Shown: positions 45,328 to 56,318, counted from the stretch's first letter. The stretch: 64,000 bases of DNA from Favolaschia claudopus (GCA_037176885.1 JAWWNJ010000059.1:558001-622000), one strand, 5' to 3'. Made by a program: numbers and translations. The notes: generated by a model from the letters alone, not told the origin.

Positions 45328-46640
45328 ATGCCAGTGTGTAATCAGGCATGCCCATTCAAAAACACTTTTCGATCCAGAATGCCAACGTTTTGATGGGCGA
45401 CCAAAGTATGATTGTTGAAAAAAGTGTGTCATGTTCGAGAACGAGTTGCTGTACTCCGGGAGTGAATTGGGTTCAGTGAGAGAGGCAACTCGGCACACTA
45501 ATTTTCCGCCTCAAAGCATACATAAAAGAATGTGTAATAATAGGACAAAGAGACTATGCAACCTTTTGCCTGCTTCTTATGCAATCGTATATGTTCATAC
45601 ACTGCCAATTGGGCCAATTTGCCCAGCAGTCACCCACAAAATCTGGTTGAAAACACGCAATTTCCGATTCCGGTTACTTTTGGTCACACCGAGTAGAGAT
45701 ATTTACAGAAATATTCAATCTTTGCGAGATGGCCCGTTTCATCAAAGAGGGACAGTGTGCATTGTACTGATGGCTTCAATTGGCGAGCTCGTCGTTGGCG
45801 CCGACGAGCAGCCATGTTGCGCCAACAACGCATGTTGCCACGCCTTTTGCTGTCAAACAGCTGTTCGTATGTGAACGAGTACAGTCACAAGATGGAGGCA
45901 CTGATGTAGTCTCCCAGAGGCAGACTAGATCAATTCCCTTCAACCTTCGCACTACTCAGGATATTCCTTGATCTGACGTCTGCTTTTTGATCTGGGAGGC
46001 TTAGCGGTTGCCTCGTTTCAATCTCCGCTTTGCTCACGTGTTGACCACTCACGGCCAAACAACGATCGCGAAGTTCTCCAACCCTCCAGCGCGTTCTGGA
46101 CTTGTACCTTGGTTTTCAGAAGCTAGCATTATGTCGAACGAATATCAGGTACAGTACGTATCAGGGTTCCCGCAGTATTTCACCTGAAAGGAAGGGTCGA
46201 GGGAGAGTCAACCACATTGGGCCATACGGAAGCGAGGGGGAGCATTGGCGGATGTTTTTTGTTTCTCCAGCAGGGGGGTAGTGATTTTACCTTCGCACTC
46301 TTCTATCCATTGTAACGGGCCCGAAGTCCCATGAAGATTTATATATCTATGACGGTGCGTTGTAAATTACCGGCCTGTATCCTTGATTCCCATTCTCTTC
46401 ACATAGGAATCTGGTACGACTCTTACCGCCAAGTCTGCCTTGCGCGTGGGCTACTTCAAGATGATGGCGAGTGGAGTCTATGCCTCTCTGAAGCTGCAGA
46501 AAGGTAAACAGGTACCCGACTGCGACCGCCTGCCCAGTCTACCTTGCGACATTTGGGGTACTCTTTGCCGCTCTTCGAATTCGACAACTTTAGTCTGGAA
46601 CTTTGTCAGCGCAAAATTTACGTGTGAGACTTGTTAAACC
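45328..46640. other. Mostly non-coding; exon-like piece at 46408-46636
   Basis: A plus-strand frame after an acceptor (TTCACATAG, 46408) reads ESGTTLTAKSALRVGYFKMM and on to about 46636, and an ATG with MSNEYQ at 46131 could be its first exon. I do not recognise it. At 45973-46030 the words CTGACGTCTGCTTT and GGTTGCCTCGTTTCAA also occur at 50171-50230. Confidence 0.3.
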
Positions 46641-46770
46641 TCCTTTGAATTATTTGTTGCCCTCATTAATTTTGATGCAGGTTTTGAATAATAACTTCCA
46701 CAGGAAGTTTCTGCAGCATCTGAAGCATCGTTTGCTGTTTCGTTTAGCGTAGAAGGTACGTCCGAATCGA

Positions 46771-49178
46771 TTATTTGTTCCGAAGACGGCAAAATTTCCT
46801 CCATATTACCCCCCAGGGCTGAAGACATATCCACATCGTTGATGTAGATTCAGTAATCTGAGGGGACTCTTCAAAACCCGACTGGGGTTCATTAATTGAG
46901 GTAAGTTCGCTTTCTTCGTCACTGTCCAGCCCGTAATATAGGTCATCGTATTGATCTTGCGCATCAAAGTCTTCACGGGTAGCGGAAGCCAGGTTAGTGC
47001 GTGCAGCCCGGTTTCCCTTAAAGGAATGCTTACACTCATTATCCCAGTGCTTACCGCTTCCACAGTGACGACAAGGACGCGCACCTTTCGATTCGGGAGT
47101 TGCACGCTTTGAAACATTCCGATCATCTTTCGGAAACTTTGGTTCAGGAAGATTCGAAGACCAACCGACTAGATTCACTCGCGCCGATCGAAACGAGTTC
47201 CGGTTAGAATTGTCATATTCACGGTAAGGTTTATCGCGATCTCGAGCATCCAGTTTCATCAATGCCTCCTCATGGAAACGGATAGCTGCTTGGAACTCAA
47301 CGACGTCTTGGTACAACTGAGTTGTCAAGATAGTGTTCCACAATGTAGGTGCGCCATCCATAACATGAAGAATTATTTCTGAATCACTCAGCGTATACAC
47401 CGTATTCAACAGGTCAGTCTTGCGAATGAAGTATTGAGTAGGCTTCTCACGGCCATGCCCAGATTAATATTCACGATACGACGCTTGGTTTGCACGCGAA
47501 CGCTGCCGATCGAGCCAGTTGCGGTTCATGAAGTAATTCATGAAAGCGCTACGCAGGGTATCCCAGTTGGTCTCAATGCCAGCACGATAGGCTTCTAGTA
47601 AGGACCAATACCAAGTTTCTGCTTCACCCTGCAGTCTACGAGGTGCGATTCTTCCGAGTTGACGCCAAACAGTTCCTGATTCTCGCGCAATATCATTAAC
47701 CTTGAGGATCCAGCGGACAATTGTGTCTACGTTTCCATCCCATGTTGGTACGTTTTCAGCTTTCAATTTGAACTCAAAGTGTGGCTCCCTACTTCCTCCA
47801 AGACCATAAATGTCGCCGCCCGGTACTGGTGCACCAGGTGTTGCATTATTTCTTGGCAATCGGGGAGGAGGCATAGGCGGTCCGGTCGGACGACCTGGTC
47901 CAGAACCGTCATCGGGATCATCATCACCGGGATCACCTCCAGGAGGTACTCCAGATGTCTGCGGTTGCCGTGGCGGAACGGTTCGCGTCGATTGATAAGG
48001 TTGTGGACGGTTATTACCGTAAGTGTTTGCCACGTTAGGCTGTCTAACTTCACGGGGCTGACCACTTTGACCTTGATAGTTCATACGGCGCATCTGGTCG
48101 GCCTCCTCAGCCTCCATTGTCGGAATTCTAGAATTATTAGGTTCAAAAATTCCTTCCATTGGTTCAAAGAGTTCAGAAATTCGCTGGTTCCCTTTAGGCA
48201 AACCGGTAGGTAGCGGATTTCGAAAGCTGGTGTCCTGAGTGAGTGGATTCGTCATACGCTGATCTCCAATGTCGCGGAAGGCGAATGGGAGTTGAAGCCA
48301 TCCTCGGAACACCATACGTATCAAACCTCTGCGATTCTCGTCGACTTTCTGGGAGAGTCGGTGTAGACAGAGGTTCTGGCTTGGCGGTAATGTTCTCACT
48401 GGAAGAATATATCTTCGAGGCTGCCTCACTAACGTCAGGATCTCGTTCCCGCGGTCGATGTGTGGAAAAATCATGATACTTATTAGCGAGCATCAAGAAA
48501 TTCTCGACTTCAACTCGAAAGCAAACTCCCAGGATCTCGAAATCGTTTGCAAGATAGACGCCACTGATATCATCTTGGTCTCCCCATACAGGCAAGGCAG
48601 GCGGAGTCTTTCCTTCGATCACAAAGGCTTGTTCACATTCATGGTGCATTGTTTGTAGTGCGCGAATGAAAGCCTTATACGGTGCAGGTCGAAGGCGATA
48701 GACGACAGTACCATCTTCCAAGGTAAGCACCTCTAGTTCTCGTAACAGTCGATTGAGGTGTTCCCATTGGCGTGGAAATTCAGTGCTGGCAATGGTGCGA
48801 GAGAGTTTCACAGCATGATGCAGGAACCCTTTGTTAATTGCGTGAGCACCGCGGGTAAAAGCATCAGAGCGTCGAGCGAGGATGTCCGTATTATTGCCAA
48901 TTCGACCGAGAGGTCGCAAAGTGGCAAACTCAACAGTGATCTGCCTCGGAGGATCATCACTCAATTTATCTTCGCCCACTGGATGTCCCAGGTCTGAGAG
49001 GGGCTGAAGCACAACTTGCTCGGCAGCGGTGTGGCGATAAAGGAGATCCAGTATACGACCGACCAGCAGCAGAATGTGGAGGCTCATCGCGAGTAGCGTT
49101 CGGGGAAGGAGTTCGTGAGTCGAAGGATTGCGGAAGTGGAACAGGCGGAGAAGTGTACTCCGTAGATGTCGTCGCCAT
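46771..49178 (-). pseudogene. Ty3/Gypsy Gag, broken
   Basis: It opens MATTSTEYTSPPVPLPQSFD at 49178, shifts frame near 49000 (into PPRQITVEFATLRPLG) and again near 48270 (into RMTNPLTQDTSFR). A Pro/Gly-rich linker, a retrotransposon gag core (VPTWDGNVDTIVRWILKVND, GEAETWYWSLLEAYRAG, NWLDRQRSRANQASYREY) and, after an in-frame TAA at 47465, the segment PTQYFIRKTDLLNTVY follow. A CCHC knuckle CRHCGSGKHWDNEC comes next, and the frame ends at 46771 after DDLYYGLDSDEE. No pol follows. It cannot make a single protein. Confidence 0.85.
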
Positions 49179-49251
49179 AGAAAATAAAATGAACAGTTAT
49201 TGGCAAACGTACCTGTTTAAGCAAGAGGCTCCCAGTTTGTCCACCAATGTT

Positions 49252-49760
49252 AAAGATACGGGTTAGTTTCGGTAAAATAACCAAGTAGTAAGCGGTTTGA
49301 GTACCAATAACCTCTATATAATCAAGTAAATACCTGAACAGCTGTCCTAAGAGATCTTATTCTTCTTACGACGACTGGGAATGTCAACCAGTCCTAAGTT
49401 GCGTCTAATCTGAGAAGTAAGCGCGCGGCTTTACCACTGAAGACTAGCTTGGCTGAATTTAGGAGAGCGCGCGGCTTCTCTTAAGGTTCACACAAGATTT
49501 AGGATGAATCTACGTAGATTGATAGAAGTAAGTTAGAGCTGTCGTTACAGGAGGGAACGACTCCCTTTTATAATCTACGAGGATCAATTATAGAATATTC
49601 AAGAAGTCAATGGAACCATGAGGAAAGTAGTGGATTATTCTACTGTACCTCTTGATGACTCCGTCAGACCTTGCAAGTCAATATTGAATCCGATCGGTGC
49701 CGATCCAAAAGAGAGAGGGTATGATGCTTTGCTGCTAAGTAAAAGAACTTAGCAGCATTG
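49252..49760 (-). repeat. Probable 5' LTR of the Gypsy element
   Basis: The sequence upstream of gag on the minus strand holds a TATA box (GATTATAAAAGGG, around 49575-49563) and ends in TAACA beside GTGGACAAACTGG. TGTTAAAG at 49252 would be the complement of the LTR end. The far boundary near 49760 is a guess, because no second LTR copy is in the window. Confidence 0.5.
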
Positions 49761-49763
49761 ACG

Positions 49764-50203
49764 TCATGAACTCGGTCCCATGATCGTCAATGCCGAGAGC
49801 GCCGAGCGCGCGGGAAGACTCAGGAGCCGGATAACACCGATATCCATCACACCCAGAAAGCCACAAGTCCGAAGATGAAGTCGAGCTGACAGCACCAGTT
49901 TACACCGGTGCAGCGGCTGTTCTGGAGGGCGAGTTACGTCGTTCAGGTCGATTGGCGAATATTTCCGCTGAGAAGCGAACATATGGCGGGCCCAAACGCC
50001 GGGAAACGCGCAAGGAACTAGAGGAGGTCGTGGAAGAACAAGACAAGGACAATTCCGATGCTGATCCGAATGGTCACGTCAGCCGGGTGTTGCCGATTCT
50101 CGTACCTGATGCGGAGATACCGGGCGGAACACAAGAGAAGCAGCCAACCTTCGCAAGCTACGGATCCCTATCTGACGTCTGCTTTCTGACGCGTGGGGCT
50201 TAA
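49764..50203 (+). pseudogene. Retroelement linker fragment, Copia-like
   Basis: A plus-strand frame from about 49870 reads KSEDEVELTAPVYTGAAAVL then RRSGRLANISAEKR and an acidic/basic EELEEVVEEQDK-like stretch to 50203. RRSGR followed by low-complexity sequence is typical of the segment before the RT of Copia polyproteins (weak recognition). No RT follows. Its final CTGACGTCTGCTTTCTGA matches 45973. Confidence 0.3.
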
Positions 50204-50810
50204 CGGTTGCCTCATTTCAAACTCCGACTGATCTGCCACTAAGCGGGGTTTGAAACGTCAAAAACACACATCCTCGCCATTTTCATGTTCGTTCTCCACT
50301 ATCTCTTCCTGTATGGTCAAATGCTCCTAGCAGTACATGAACACATACTATGGGCTAGTATATCTCCGATTTCTAAGGAATTCGACGGGAAATAACCTCT
50401 TAACTGACGACATATGCTCGGATTCTACCCTGTGCTACATCCGGCTCGTTCTTCTTATTCATGCCCCCCTCGGCCTACATTGTTGTCGCAGAGCACTCAT
50501 GGGAGACATAACTACTCGTCTATGTCTATTATTTGCTATCACTGCTCTAGACTACCGCACGAAATGCTCGGTATTCCGGCGCCATGCTATCCGCTTTTTT
50601 GGCATCTGTAGCCTCTCTTCTTGGCCTCAAACGGCCTTGAATGTGCCCCAAAACTAACTCTGAATGGATTGATACTGTTAGCACACTCACTCCTTTCGCT
50701 GGGCCCAGCGAACTCCGCAAAATGTCGGTGAGATGAGGATAATGCGGCAAATTTGGATATGGCCCGAAAATATAGCACGCTAGGGCGCTTTTGTGCTACT
50801 GTATACTTAC
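50204..50810. other. No gene recognised
   Basis: The minus strand here follows a GTAAGT donor at 50810 and would be intron or beyond for the Helitron fragment. No matching downstream exon was seen. Confidence 0.35.
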
Positions 50811-51526
50811 GGGAACCACCATTGCTATTGGCAGCGAAGAACGCATCTAATTTGCTGACGGCGTTGGCACCCCGCTCGAGGACGGTGTCTGGATCCTCGC
50901 CTGGGTCAAACGAAACCATGTGTCGGCCTTTGGGATGGACTGGAAGCCGGACCACGTTTGGAATCCAGGTATGTGGGTCGAAGTGAAAGATGCGGCACGC
51001 TGCCTCTGGCGGTCCGATGTAGCGACCATCGACGTAAGTCTTAATTTCGTCTCTATCAACCTCCAGAGTCACACGATCACCGCCCTTGTGAATATATTTG
51101 AACGGGTATTTGATCGACTTCACTGTAACCGCGCACTCCACATTGATATGACAATCGAATTTGGCAGAGAGGTATGGGGAATAAGGGACAATCCAAGAGT
51201 TGTCGACGAAATGACGCCCCACAGGGTACTCGCGACCGTCTTCAGGACGCTGGTACAGAGGGTATCCGTCCGTGTCCATAGAGGTGTAAGCTTGAAACGG
51301 CTTTGGGAAGAATTTTGTGCAGCGTCCATTCTCCATACAGGGAGCGCGAGGGTTAAGTGCCCCGCATGGACCATGGACCATACATTGTTGGACCGTCTCA
51401 AAGAGAAGGGGTTGGGTCTGCGGGTCTGGCCACTGAGCCCGAATGGCGGAGTCGGTGTCATCGGGATTGAGCAACTTGTAAGGACGGCGAAGGAAAACCA
51501 ATAGATGCATGTGAGGCAGACTCATC
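50811..51526 (-). pseudogene. Helitron Rep (HUH) domain fragment
   Basis: It reads GMSLPHMHLLVFLR, which contains the HUH His pair of rolling-circle replicases, then CMVHGPCG, CTKFFPKPFQ, GRHFVDNSWIVPYSPYLSAKFD, IKYPFKYIHKGGDR (the Tyr/Lys region), RIFHFDPHTWIPNVVRL and DAFFAANSNGG. These are the N-terminal Rep features of fungal Helitron helicases. It begins exactly at an acceptor (GTGCAG, about 51532-51527) and ends at a GTAAGT donor (50810). The preceding exon and the helicase domain are absent, so it is one exon of a larger gene. Confidence 0.8.
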
Positions 51527-51791
51527 CCTGCACCTCACACACATCGCCCTCGGCTGCGAGAACGACACGTTCGAGCTTTTCCTTGGGTTGTTGCGCGTGC
51601 GGTGGTGGGATGAGTATGCGTTGAGGTGGATTCGGAGGTATATGCGTGAGTATGCGGATATGCCGGAGGCGTCGATGAAAGGGAAGCACGATCACTTCGA
51701 GGCCCTACTCGATATGCACGCCGTGAGGGACGAGCCTGACAGTGAGGGGTTGGAGCTAATGATGCTTGAGGGGTGGAGGCGGCGGAGGTAA
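51521..51791 (+). pseudogene. Unassigned coding fragment abutting the Helitron exon
   Basis: The frame LHLTHIALGCENDTFELFL..LLRVRWWDEYALRWIRRYM..EASMKGKHDHFEALLDMHAV ends at TAA 51789-51791. The composition (Trp, charged helices, no low complexity) looks like real protein, but I do not recognise it and there is no ATG. It lies head-to-head with, and slightly overlaps, the Rep exon. It may be a captured gene fragment. Confidence 0.4.
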
Positions 51792-51818
51792 TGGGCGGGT
51801 GGGTGGGGGTTTGGAGTT

Positions 51819-51843
51819 GTGGAGTTAGCGTCGCTAACTCCAC
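51819..51843. repeat. Perfect 12-bp hairpin
   Basis: GTGGAGTTAGCG, a single T, then CGCTAACTCCAC. Helitrons end in a short hairpin followed by CTRR within about a dozen bases. Here GACGAGCCTCGG follows instead, so identity as a Helitron end is not supported. Confidence 0.6.
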
Positions 51844-52759
51844 GACGAGCCTCGGTGTGGGTGAGGGAGGTGTTTGTTGGGTCGGGATGGGTGGTAGTGG
51901 GTTCGTGGTTGGAAAGGGCACCGTGCCTCCTGAGTCCCCTTCGACGGCCATCCCCCCTCGTTTGTGTCTTCGAGGATGATCTACCCGCCCTCGCAGGGGG
52001 TGCAGGTGTGACTTTGCCGGTCACCACGATGACAATGGTTGGGGTGCACTGTCTCAGTCTGCCATTCCTCTTGCCCCGTTAGGTAACTTAGGCCCTAGGA
52101 AGCTCCACCAAAGGGTTGTCCGAAAATTTCCCAGATTTTGGCCTCAAAAACCACTTTTTTGGAGCTCAAATGGGGCTGAAAAACCACTTTTCGGACAAGG
52201 GTAGTGACATGTCACATATGTGACTCCAGCCAAAAAATGTCACAAAAATCGAGTTTTCCTTGATGGGGAAGCTTGCATCCATCGGTATAGGGCTCCGGAA
52301 TGCAGATGCTTACAAATCTCCGTCCAAATGCTTTGTAAGCATGTCTTGGAGTCCTGACTCCGTGGCCTCGGACTTCGGGAACGGCCGGCAGACGCGGTCA
52401 TGCAACTGTCAAATGTCACGTGACTTCGGAACGCGCGCCGAAACAAAATTGAACCTCTTTGCCGCTTCAACCTTGCTTCAACCTCATGGATAGATATGTC
52501 CTACCTATATAGTATGTGTAGCTGCTCAATGGATGTGCTCCCTCTTTTCTTTCTCTCCTCTATGACGTGTATTTTGGTATTTCTTACACTTCTAGCCATT
52601 TGCTTAGTGGCTTGTTGCAACTGATTTTTTTTTAGCGCTTAGCATTAGCACTCAACATCAGCTTAATCCTCCACATTATCCTCTGTTACTGCATGTATGA
52701 GCCAGATCAATCAGTCAATGCTTTCTATCAAGCAAAATTAAATTAAATAGGTCTACGTC
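51844..52759. other. No gene; repeat traces
   Basis: TTGTCCGAAAA/CCACTTTT..GGACAA around 52113-52200 form inverted words, and 52283-52385 resembles 9840-9930. Element ends could not be fixed. Confidence 0.35.
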
Positions 52760-53290
52760 TCCAAATACTCCACAGCGCATACGAAATGCAGCTCGGGAGC
52801 AAGAGCGTGTCAATCGCATTCTGGATAGCCCTGTACACCGGAGATTGCCTTTACAGCAACCAAATTTGGTTCATGTTAACTTGAATGGCGAGCAACTTCA
52901 ACTTACACCTCGCACAGCGGGCCGAATTGCTGAGATGCAGAACACTGGGAATAGCTGGGAATGCTGGTATTTTAGCAGGACAGAATGAAGACCAGGATAT
53001 GCAAAGTTTACCTCCGTCACCAACATGTAGACCTCAAGGTCCAGAGCCACCTCCGGTGCTGCACAATCCTGTACAGCCAGCGCAAAATATACTAATATAG
53101 TACAAAAACAGGGAAATGCTCAACCCAATGCTCAAGCTCAAAGAAGACCAGTTGCTAGAGAGGCACATCCTGACAATCCTGACCTGCTATATTGCACAAG
53201 TGGCAGCCAGATTCAATTTCCAGGATATTCTTACTGAATTTCAATTTCTTGAGCCTTTTCAGCAGTTGCATGAGTACTTAGAATAGATCG
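52760..53290 (+). pseudogene. Unassigned degenerate coding remnant
   Basis: The plus strand reads PQRIRNAAREQERVNRILDS and LQLTPRTAGRIAEMQN, then shifts frame to DMQSLPPSPTCRPQGPEPPP, with stops, and a Gln-rich tail. The pattern suggests the N-terminal part of a repeat-borne protein. I cannot name the family. Confidence 0.3.
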
Positions 53291-53305
53291 GCGGGGGGGC
53301 CGCAG

Positions 53306-53398
53306 TGTACTATGTAGTATGTAATTCAGTAAATTGCATGTACGGACTGAAACAAGCTTCCCCTCCTATGTGGACCATTGTCCACATACATCATATTT
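53306..53398 (-). repeat. Dispersed repeat shared with 17175-17257
   Basis: Reverse-complement copy of the repeat at 17175, including ACTATGTAGTATGTAATTCA and the GTGGACCATTGTCCAC hairpin. Confidence 0.8.
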
Positions 53399-53466
53399 TT
53401 CCACCAAAATATGTAGACTCGAAACTGACCTTTCCGTGGCGAAACCCGGGTAAAGTTTTCAGACCC

Positions 53467-53917
53467 TATGGTGCGCATCGATTAAACACCACCAAATAGG
53501 TCCCATCATTGATGGGATCATTGATGTCTCAAATCGACGCAACAAAAGTTTTCAAATTTAATATTGCCTTGCTCGCAGCGGAGAAGGGTCAGAGGCAGGC
53601 AAGTGAGTTGCTAGCTGTCTCTTACTGCATCTCCTTTCACCTATATGCTACTTGAATGGGGTATAACTTATGTTAGGTTGTCTGCATTAGGAAATTGCGT
53701 AAGTGCACGTGCTTGATGGATTGATTGCATCAGTGATGTCTCAAATCGAGGAAAAAACTATTTATTGTCAGTTTTTATCCAATCGAGAATCCCTCTTGAG
53801 GGATTGAAGTACCATCTAATCGGAGTGTTTTGGCAAGAGGATCAGAAACCTGGAGGCTTTGATCATGTGCAATAAATTTCGTTCTTGTTTGGTGGTGTTT
53901 AAGCGATGCGCACCATA
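53467..53917. mobile_element. TA-flanked MITE upstream of the Copia gag
   Basis: TGGTGCGCATCG and TTAAACACCACC at the left are matched in reverse complement at the right (one mismatch in 24), with TA on both sides. TGATGTCTCAAATCGA occurs twice inside as a direct repeat. It ends about 100 bp before the gag ATG. Confidence 0.85.
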
Positions 53918-54018
53918 AGATCACCACACAATTCACAGAATCTGTCGTTTCTCAACACAAACCAATCTCGGTTCACGCCACCGATAACCCGGCCATCACT
54001 CTCCCGCCTTCCCACACC

Positions 54019-54888
54019 ATGACTACCTTCACCACCACTTCTTACCGCTTTCCAGCACTTCAGGGCAGCGATGATTTTGCCTCGTGGAAAATCTACATCA
54101 CCGACTGCCTTACCGAACAGGGATTCGATGACCATATTGACCCGGGAGTCACATTACCCACGGATCCCGCAGAATTGGCAGCGTGGAAAAAGGCGGACAG
54201 ACACGCTTTTTCCGCTATTCGGCTCCGCGTATCCCCGGACATCGTTCACCACGTCCAGGGGGAATCCACCGCGCTCGAAGCCTGGAGCGCTCTCTCCAGT
54301 GCATTCGAAACTACCGGCCTTCTCGGCGTTGTTCTCGCACGCCATCGGCTATACACCACCCGCGCCTCTGATGAAGACCTCGAGGGTCACATCAAAGTGA
54401 TGCACAAGATTCAGGGGGAGCTAAAGTCGCTCGGACACCCAGTTTCCGACTCCGATTTTGCTGTTGCCCTCCTCGGCTCACTTCCTGTGACTTGGGACTC
54501 ATTTGTCCGAGCCCCTCTTGCATCGCTCGGTTCCGCCCCAACCACCAAAGGTGTACTTCAGTTGATCACGACTGAGAGTCGCCGTCTCCAGCAGCGCGAA
54601 TCGGACGCCATAGCCACTGCCGAGCCCACCGGCATAATGCTTGCCCGCTCTGGTGGTATACGTAAGCCTTCGGCTGAGCCAGCCGCACAATCTCACCGCG
54701 CCAAGGCTCCTGCCAAAGCGAAGCCAGGATCACGCGCCATCTGCAATAAATGCGGCGGCCGCGGTCACTTTGCTCGGGATTGCGCCACCGAGGACGAAGA
54801 AGAAACCCGCGCAATCTTCGGAATGGATGAAGATGATTCTGACGAAGATTATCCCATTGTGGATGACGACGAAGATTTCATGTTCTAA
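54019..54888 (+). CDS. Copia-type Gag, intact, without pol
   Basis: One uninterrupted frame of 289 residues from ATG 54019. The N-terminal YRFPALQGSDDFASWKIYI and W..ADRHAFSAIRLRV, then EAWSALSSAFE, LLGSLPVTWDSF and a CCHC knuckle CNKCGGRGHFARDC near residue 240, are the layout of a Ty1/Copia Gag (UBN2-type). An acidic tail (EDEEE..DEDDSDEDYP) ends the protein. Gag binds RNA and builds the particle (family knowledge). No protease, integrase or RT follows. It is either a gag-only non-autonomous element or a retained gene. The absence of stops and the strong gene-like GC-rich codon use argue for recent activity or constraint. Confidence 0.85.
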   Translation: MTTFTTTSYRFPALQGSDDFASWKIYITDCLTEQGFDDHIDPGVTLPTDPAELAAWKKADRHAFSAIRLRVSPDIVHHVQGESTALEAWSALSSAFETTGLLGVVLARHRLYTTRASDEDLEGHIKVMHKIQGELKSLGHPVSDSDFAVALLGSLPVTWDSFVRAPLASLGSAPTTKGVLQLITTESRRLQQRESDAIATAEPTGIMLARSGGIRKPSAEPAAQSHRAKAPAKAKPGSRAICNKCGGRGHFARDCATEDEEETRAIFGMDEDDSDEDYPIVDDDEDFMF

Positions 54889-55074
54889 TTCCTTGCTCAG
54901 ACTTCCTCCAATCCACCTTCTAAATTACAACATCTTTAATCATTTCCTCTCTACAATCGACATCGGCCCATGTCCCATGTCTGTGGGCGGGATGAAAAAA
55001 TCACAAGTTGAGAAAAAGAGAGAAAAGAGGAGAAAAAGGGAGGGAGTTTCTTAATCAAGTTCTCGCCCACCCCT
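54889..55074 (+). other. Gag 3' flank with polypurine tract
   Basis: A purine run (GAGAAAAAGAGAGAAAAGAG and onward, about 55010-55048) is placed as expected for a polypurine tract before a 3' LTR. The LTR itself is not recognisable, and the next element begins at 55075. Confidence 0.45.
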
Positions 55075-55885
55075 TGTCGGAAAATCCGAAATCAGGTGAT
55101 AGGGCCAAATATACCAATATCAAGCTTGATCAGGCTGTCAAGTTCGGGGTCGGTTGATAAGGTCCAAAAAAGACTTATAAACAGTGATCAAGCTTGACGG
55201 CCTGATAATGCTTGATAGGTCTTGATCAAGGTTGGGCGGGGAAAATGGTCAAAATGTAACAACTCTGTTGTGCTTTCTATTAGAGTACTTCAAAGTGTTT
55301 GATACTATAAGACTTCTATTTAAGTTGGAATTTATATAAGTATTTCGCATCGCGCGGTTCGAACCCGCACGACTAAGTAATAAAATAACCACTATGCTAA
55401 GGAACCTTTAACATAGTGAGGTGGTCTACGTCACATATGATGGAACTACTCCACTTGCAGGCGTGATATCATCAACCGGACTCTGTCCAATTCACTTGTG
55501 CGTGTCTTGAATGCATAAGTAGTTTATAGTGTCATTGTACCTACAAATGTAGTCCCATAGACTCTGAGATCTGACAATAATTGAATTCTATCTGTAATTG
55601 AATTATCATATAAGTCGGTCATGAATTCACAAATTCACTTCCCATATCTTTATGATGTGAGCTTACATGGACACTGTATACTTCAAGAATGAAAGTCTAA
55701 GTACATAGGGTGTGTTGGAGCAGTTTTCCGCCTCATCCTGATACTACTTGACAGTGCTTGATATGGCTTGACCCTACTTAATCAAGCTTGACATCAGTTG
55801 ATCAACGGCACTGAGAGCCTGATCAAGCTTGATACCCCCGTCAAGCCTCGTCAAGCTTGATCAGGTAAATTCGGATTTTCCGACA
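55075..55885. mobile_element. Inverted-repeat element rich in TCAAGCTTGA palindromes
   Basis: TGTCGGAAAATCCGAA at 55075 and its exact reverse complement at 55870-55885 form 16-bp ends. Both subterminal regions (55120-55240 and 55740-55865) carry multiple TCAAGCTTGATC or TTGATCAAG words. The centre is AT-rich and contains a tRNA-like stretch. No target duplication is obvious (CACCCCT against CTGCGAT). Confidence 0.75.
55343..55406 (-). other. tRNA-like sequence with A and B boxes
   Basis: On the minus strand TAGCATAGTGG fits the polymerase III A-box and GGTTCGAACCG fits the B-box, about 35 nt apart. The T-arm pairs with one mismatch, but the acceptor ends do not pair and no sound anticodon arm is visible. 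It is best read as a tRNA-derived SINE head or a decayed tRNA gene inside the inverted-repeat element. Confidence 0.4.
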
Positions 55886-56043
55886 CTGCGATCTTTCGGT
55901 CAGATTTGCTTCAAAAGCGAGCGCTCTGGACAGAATAGGGAGTTTGCGTTCCCAAGTTCTAATCTGGCCGCGGCTTGAATTCAAGATTGCGGCATGTCCT
56001 TAGTGCATTCCCCGAATTTGCCCCGAATAGACTAAGGATTCGG

Positions 56044-56318
56044 CAGGCCCCCGGTCACTACCATATAGGTCCGTAGGTTTCATAGAGTAAAACAACGGCC
56101 AATTCCAGAGGTCTATTTCGCGAACCAGCCATGGAAGCGAGATTTTGGATCGCTGGGCCGACGCAGCTGCTCTAAACTAAGCTTTTCCCGCACTTTCCAG
56201 AAAAAAATCACCTTTTTTGACTCCTCTAGGGCGCCATCAATGCCAAAAAATAGAGCAAATCAGTCGAAAATCCGGGAATTTTACCCTACGGACCTATATG
56301 GTAGTGACCGGGGGCCTG
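56044..56318. mobile_element. MITE with perfect 34-bp terminal repeats
   Basis: CAGGCCCCCGGTCACTACCA and the following 14 bases are exactly inverted at 56285-56318. ATTCGG occurs directly on both flanks (left up to 56043, right from 56319), suggesting a 6-bp duplication. An older relative is at 20270-20470. Non-coding. Confidence 0.9.

Noticed and set aside
51819..51843. Hairpin as a Helitron 3' end
   Set aside because: The expected CTRR tetranucleotide does not follow within the usual distance.
55343..55406. Functional tRNA gene
   Set aside because: Polymerase III boxes are present, but the acceptor stem does not pair and no valid anticodon arm can be drawn.
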